Source of the DNA: Promethearchaeota archaeon | Lineage (GTDB): Archaea > Asgardarchaeota > Lokiarchaeia > Sigyniarchaeales > SOKP01 | DNA length: 6,137 bases | Reading direction: 5' to 3' | NCBI GenBank assembly: GCA_016840695.1 | Contig: JAEORV010000110.1 | Coordinates: 1 to 6,137 of the forward strand | In this document: positions 6,109 to 6,137 of the stretch, piece by piece | Position numbering within the stretch: position 1 is the first letter of the stretch | How the letters are laid out: each line of letters opens with the position of its first letter | Translations under genes and position numbers: made by a program | Notes under the pieces: generated by a model | Database searches by the model: none | The model's input: only the letters and a program-made list of their open reading frames with translations | What the model was told of the DNA's origin: nothing

Positions 6109-6130
6109 GATCTCATTACAAATTGAGATC
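6109..6130. promoter_or_regulatory. 22-bp inverted repeat, candidate PadR operator
   Basis: GATCTCA-N8-TGAGATC is a perfect 7-bp inverted repeat with the centre TTACAAAT. It lies 24 bp before the padR ATG and directly beside the TATA-like stretch, where a bound dimer would block initiation. PadR proteins commonly bind dyads of about this size in their own promoters. The site was not seen elsewhere in the window. The link to this PadR is inferred from position only. Confidence 0.5.
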
Positions 6131-6137
6131 GTTCTGA

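Noticed and set aside
1..6137. CRISPR array, tRNA, rRNA, insertion sequence or phage genes
   Set aside because: No regularly spaced repeats, cloverleaf-like segments, terminal inverted repeats or transposase/integrase motifs were found on either strand.

Overview
The window is AT-rich and holds one compact run of six genes, all on the minus strand and read from right to left. The first bases of a seventh minus-strand gene lie at the left edge. I recognise all six complete products at family level. No RNA genes, CRISPR array, insertion sequence or transposase were seen. The organism is probably an archaeon. The clearest upstream signal (about 172-185) looks like a BRE plus TATA box, there are pyrimidine-rich stretches but no classical GC-hairpin terminator, and DUF3795 and BtrH-like proteins are, as I recall, common in methanogens and Asgard-type archaea. 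Strong Shine-Dalgarno (SD) sequences (AAGGAGG type) precede four internal genes, which also fits Firmicutes-like bacteria, so the domain assignment is only moderately secure.

Layout in the direction of transcription: a 22-bp inverted repeat and TATA-like stretch (6096-6130); a PadR-family regulator (5503-6084); a BtrH-like acyltransferase with a DUF4872 domain (4413-5528, TTG start, overlapping padR by 26 nt); two tandem paralogous Cys-rich DUF3795 proteins (3947-4390 with a GTG start, and 3505-3945, 1 nt apart); a class I SAM-dependent methyltransferase (2810-3481); and a short UvrA-like protein without a UvrB-binding domain (287-2785). Spacings are -26, +22, +1, +23 and +24 nt, so co-transcription is very likely. 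The 261-nt gap at 26-286 carries an 18-bp operator-like palindrome next to a TATA box, a leader hairpin, and the SD of the next gene, whose first eight codons are in the window.

How the genes may work together (inference): PadR proteins usually sense small molecules and repress adjacent resistance or detoxification operons. BtrH transfers an acyl group to an aminoglycoside in butirosin biosynthesis. UvrA paralogues lacking the UvrB-binding domain (UvrA2/DrrC type) have been linked to tolerance of DNA-damaging or intercalating drugs. With a small-molecule-type methyltransferase and two metal-binding-looking Cys-rich proteins, the set resembles an inducible system for modifying, making or surviving a DNA-active compound. 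Nothing in the sequence identifies the compound.
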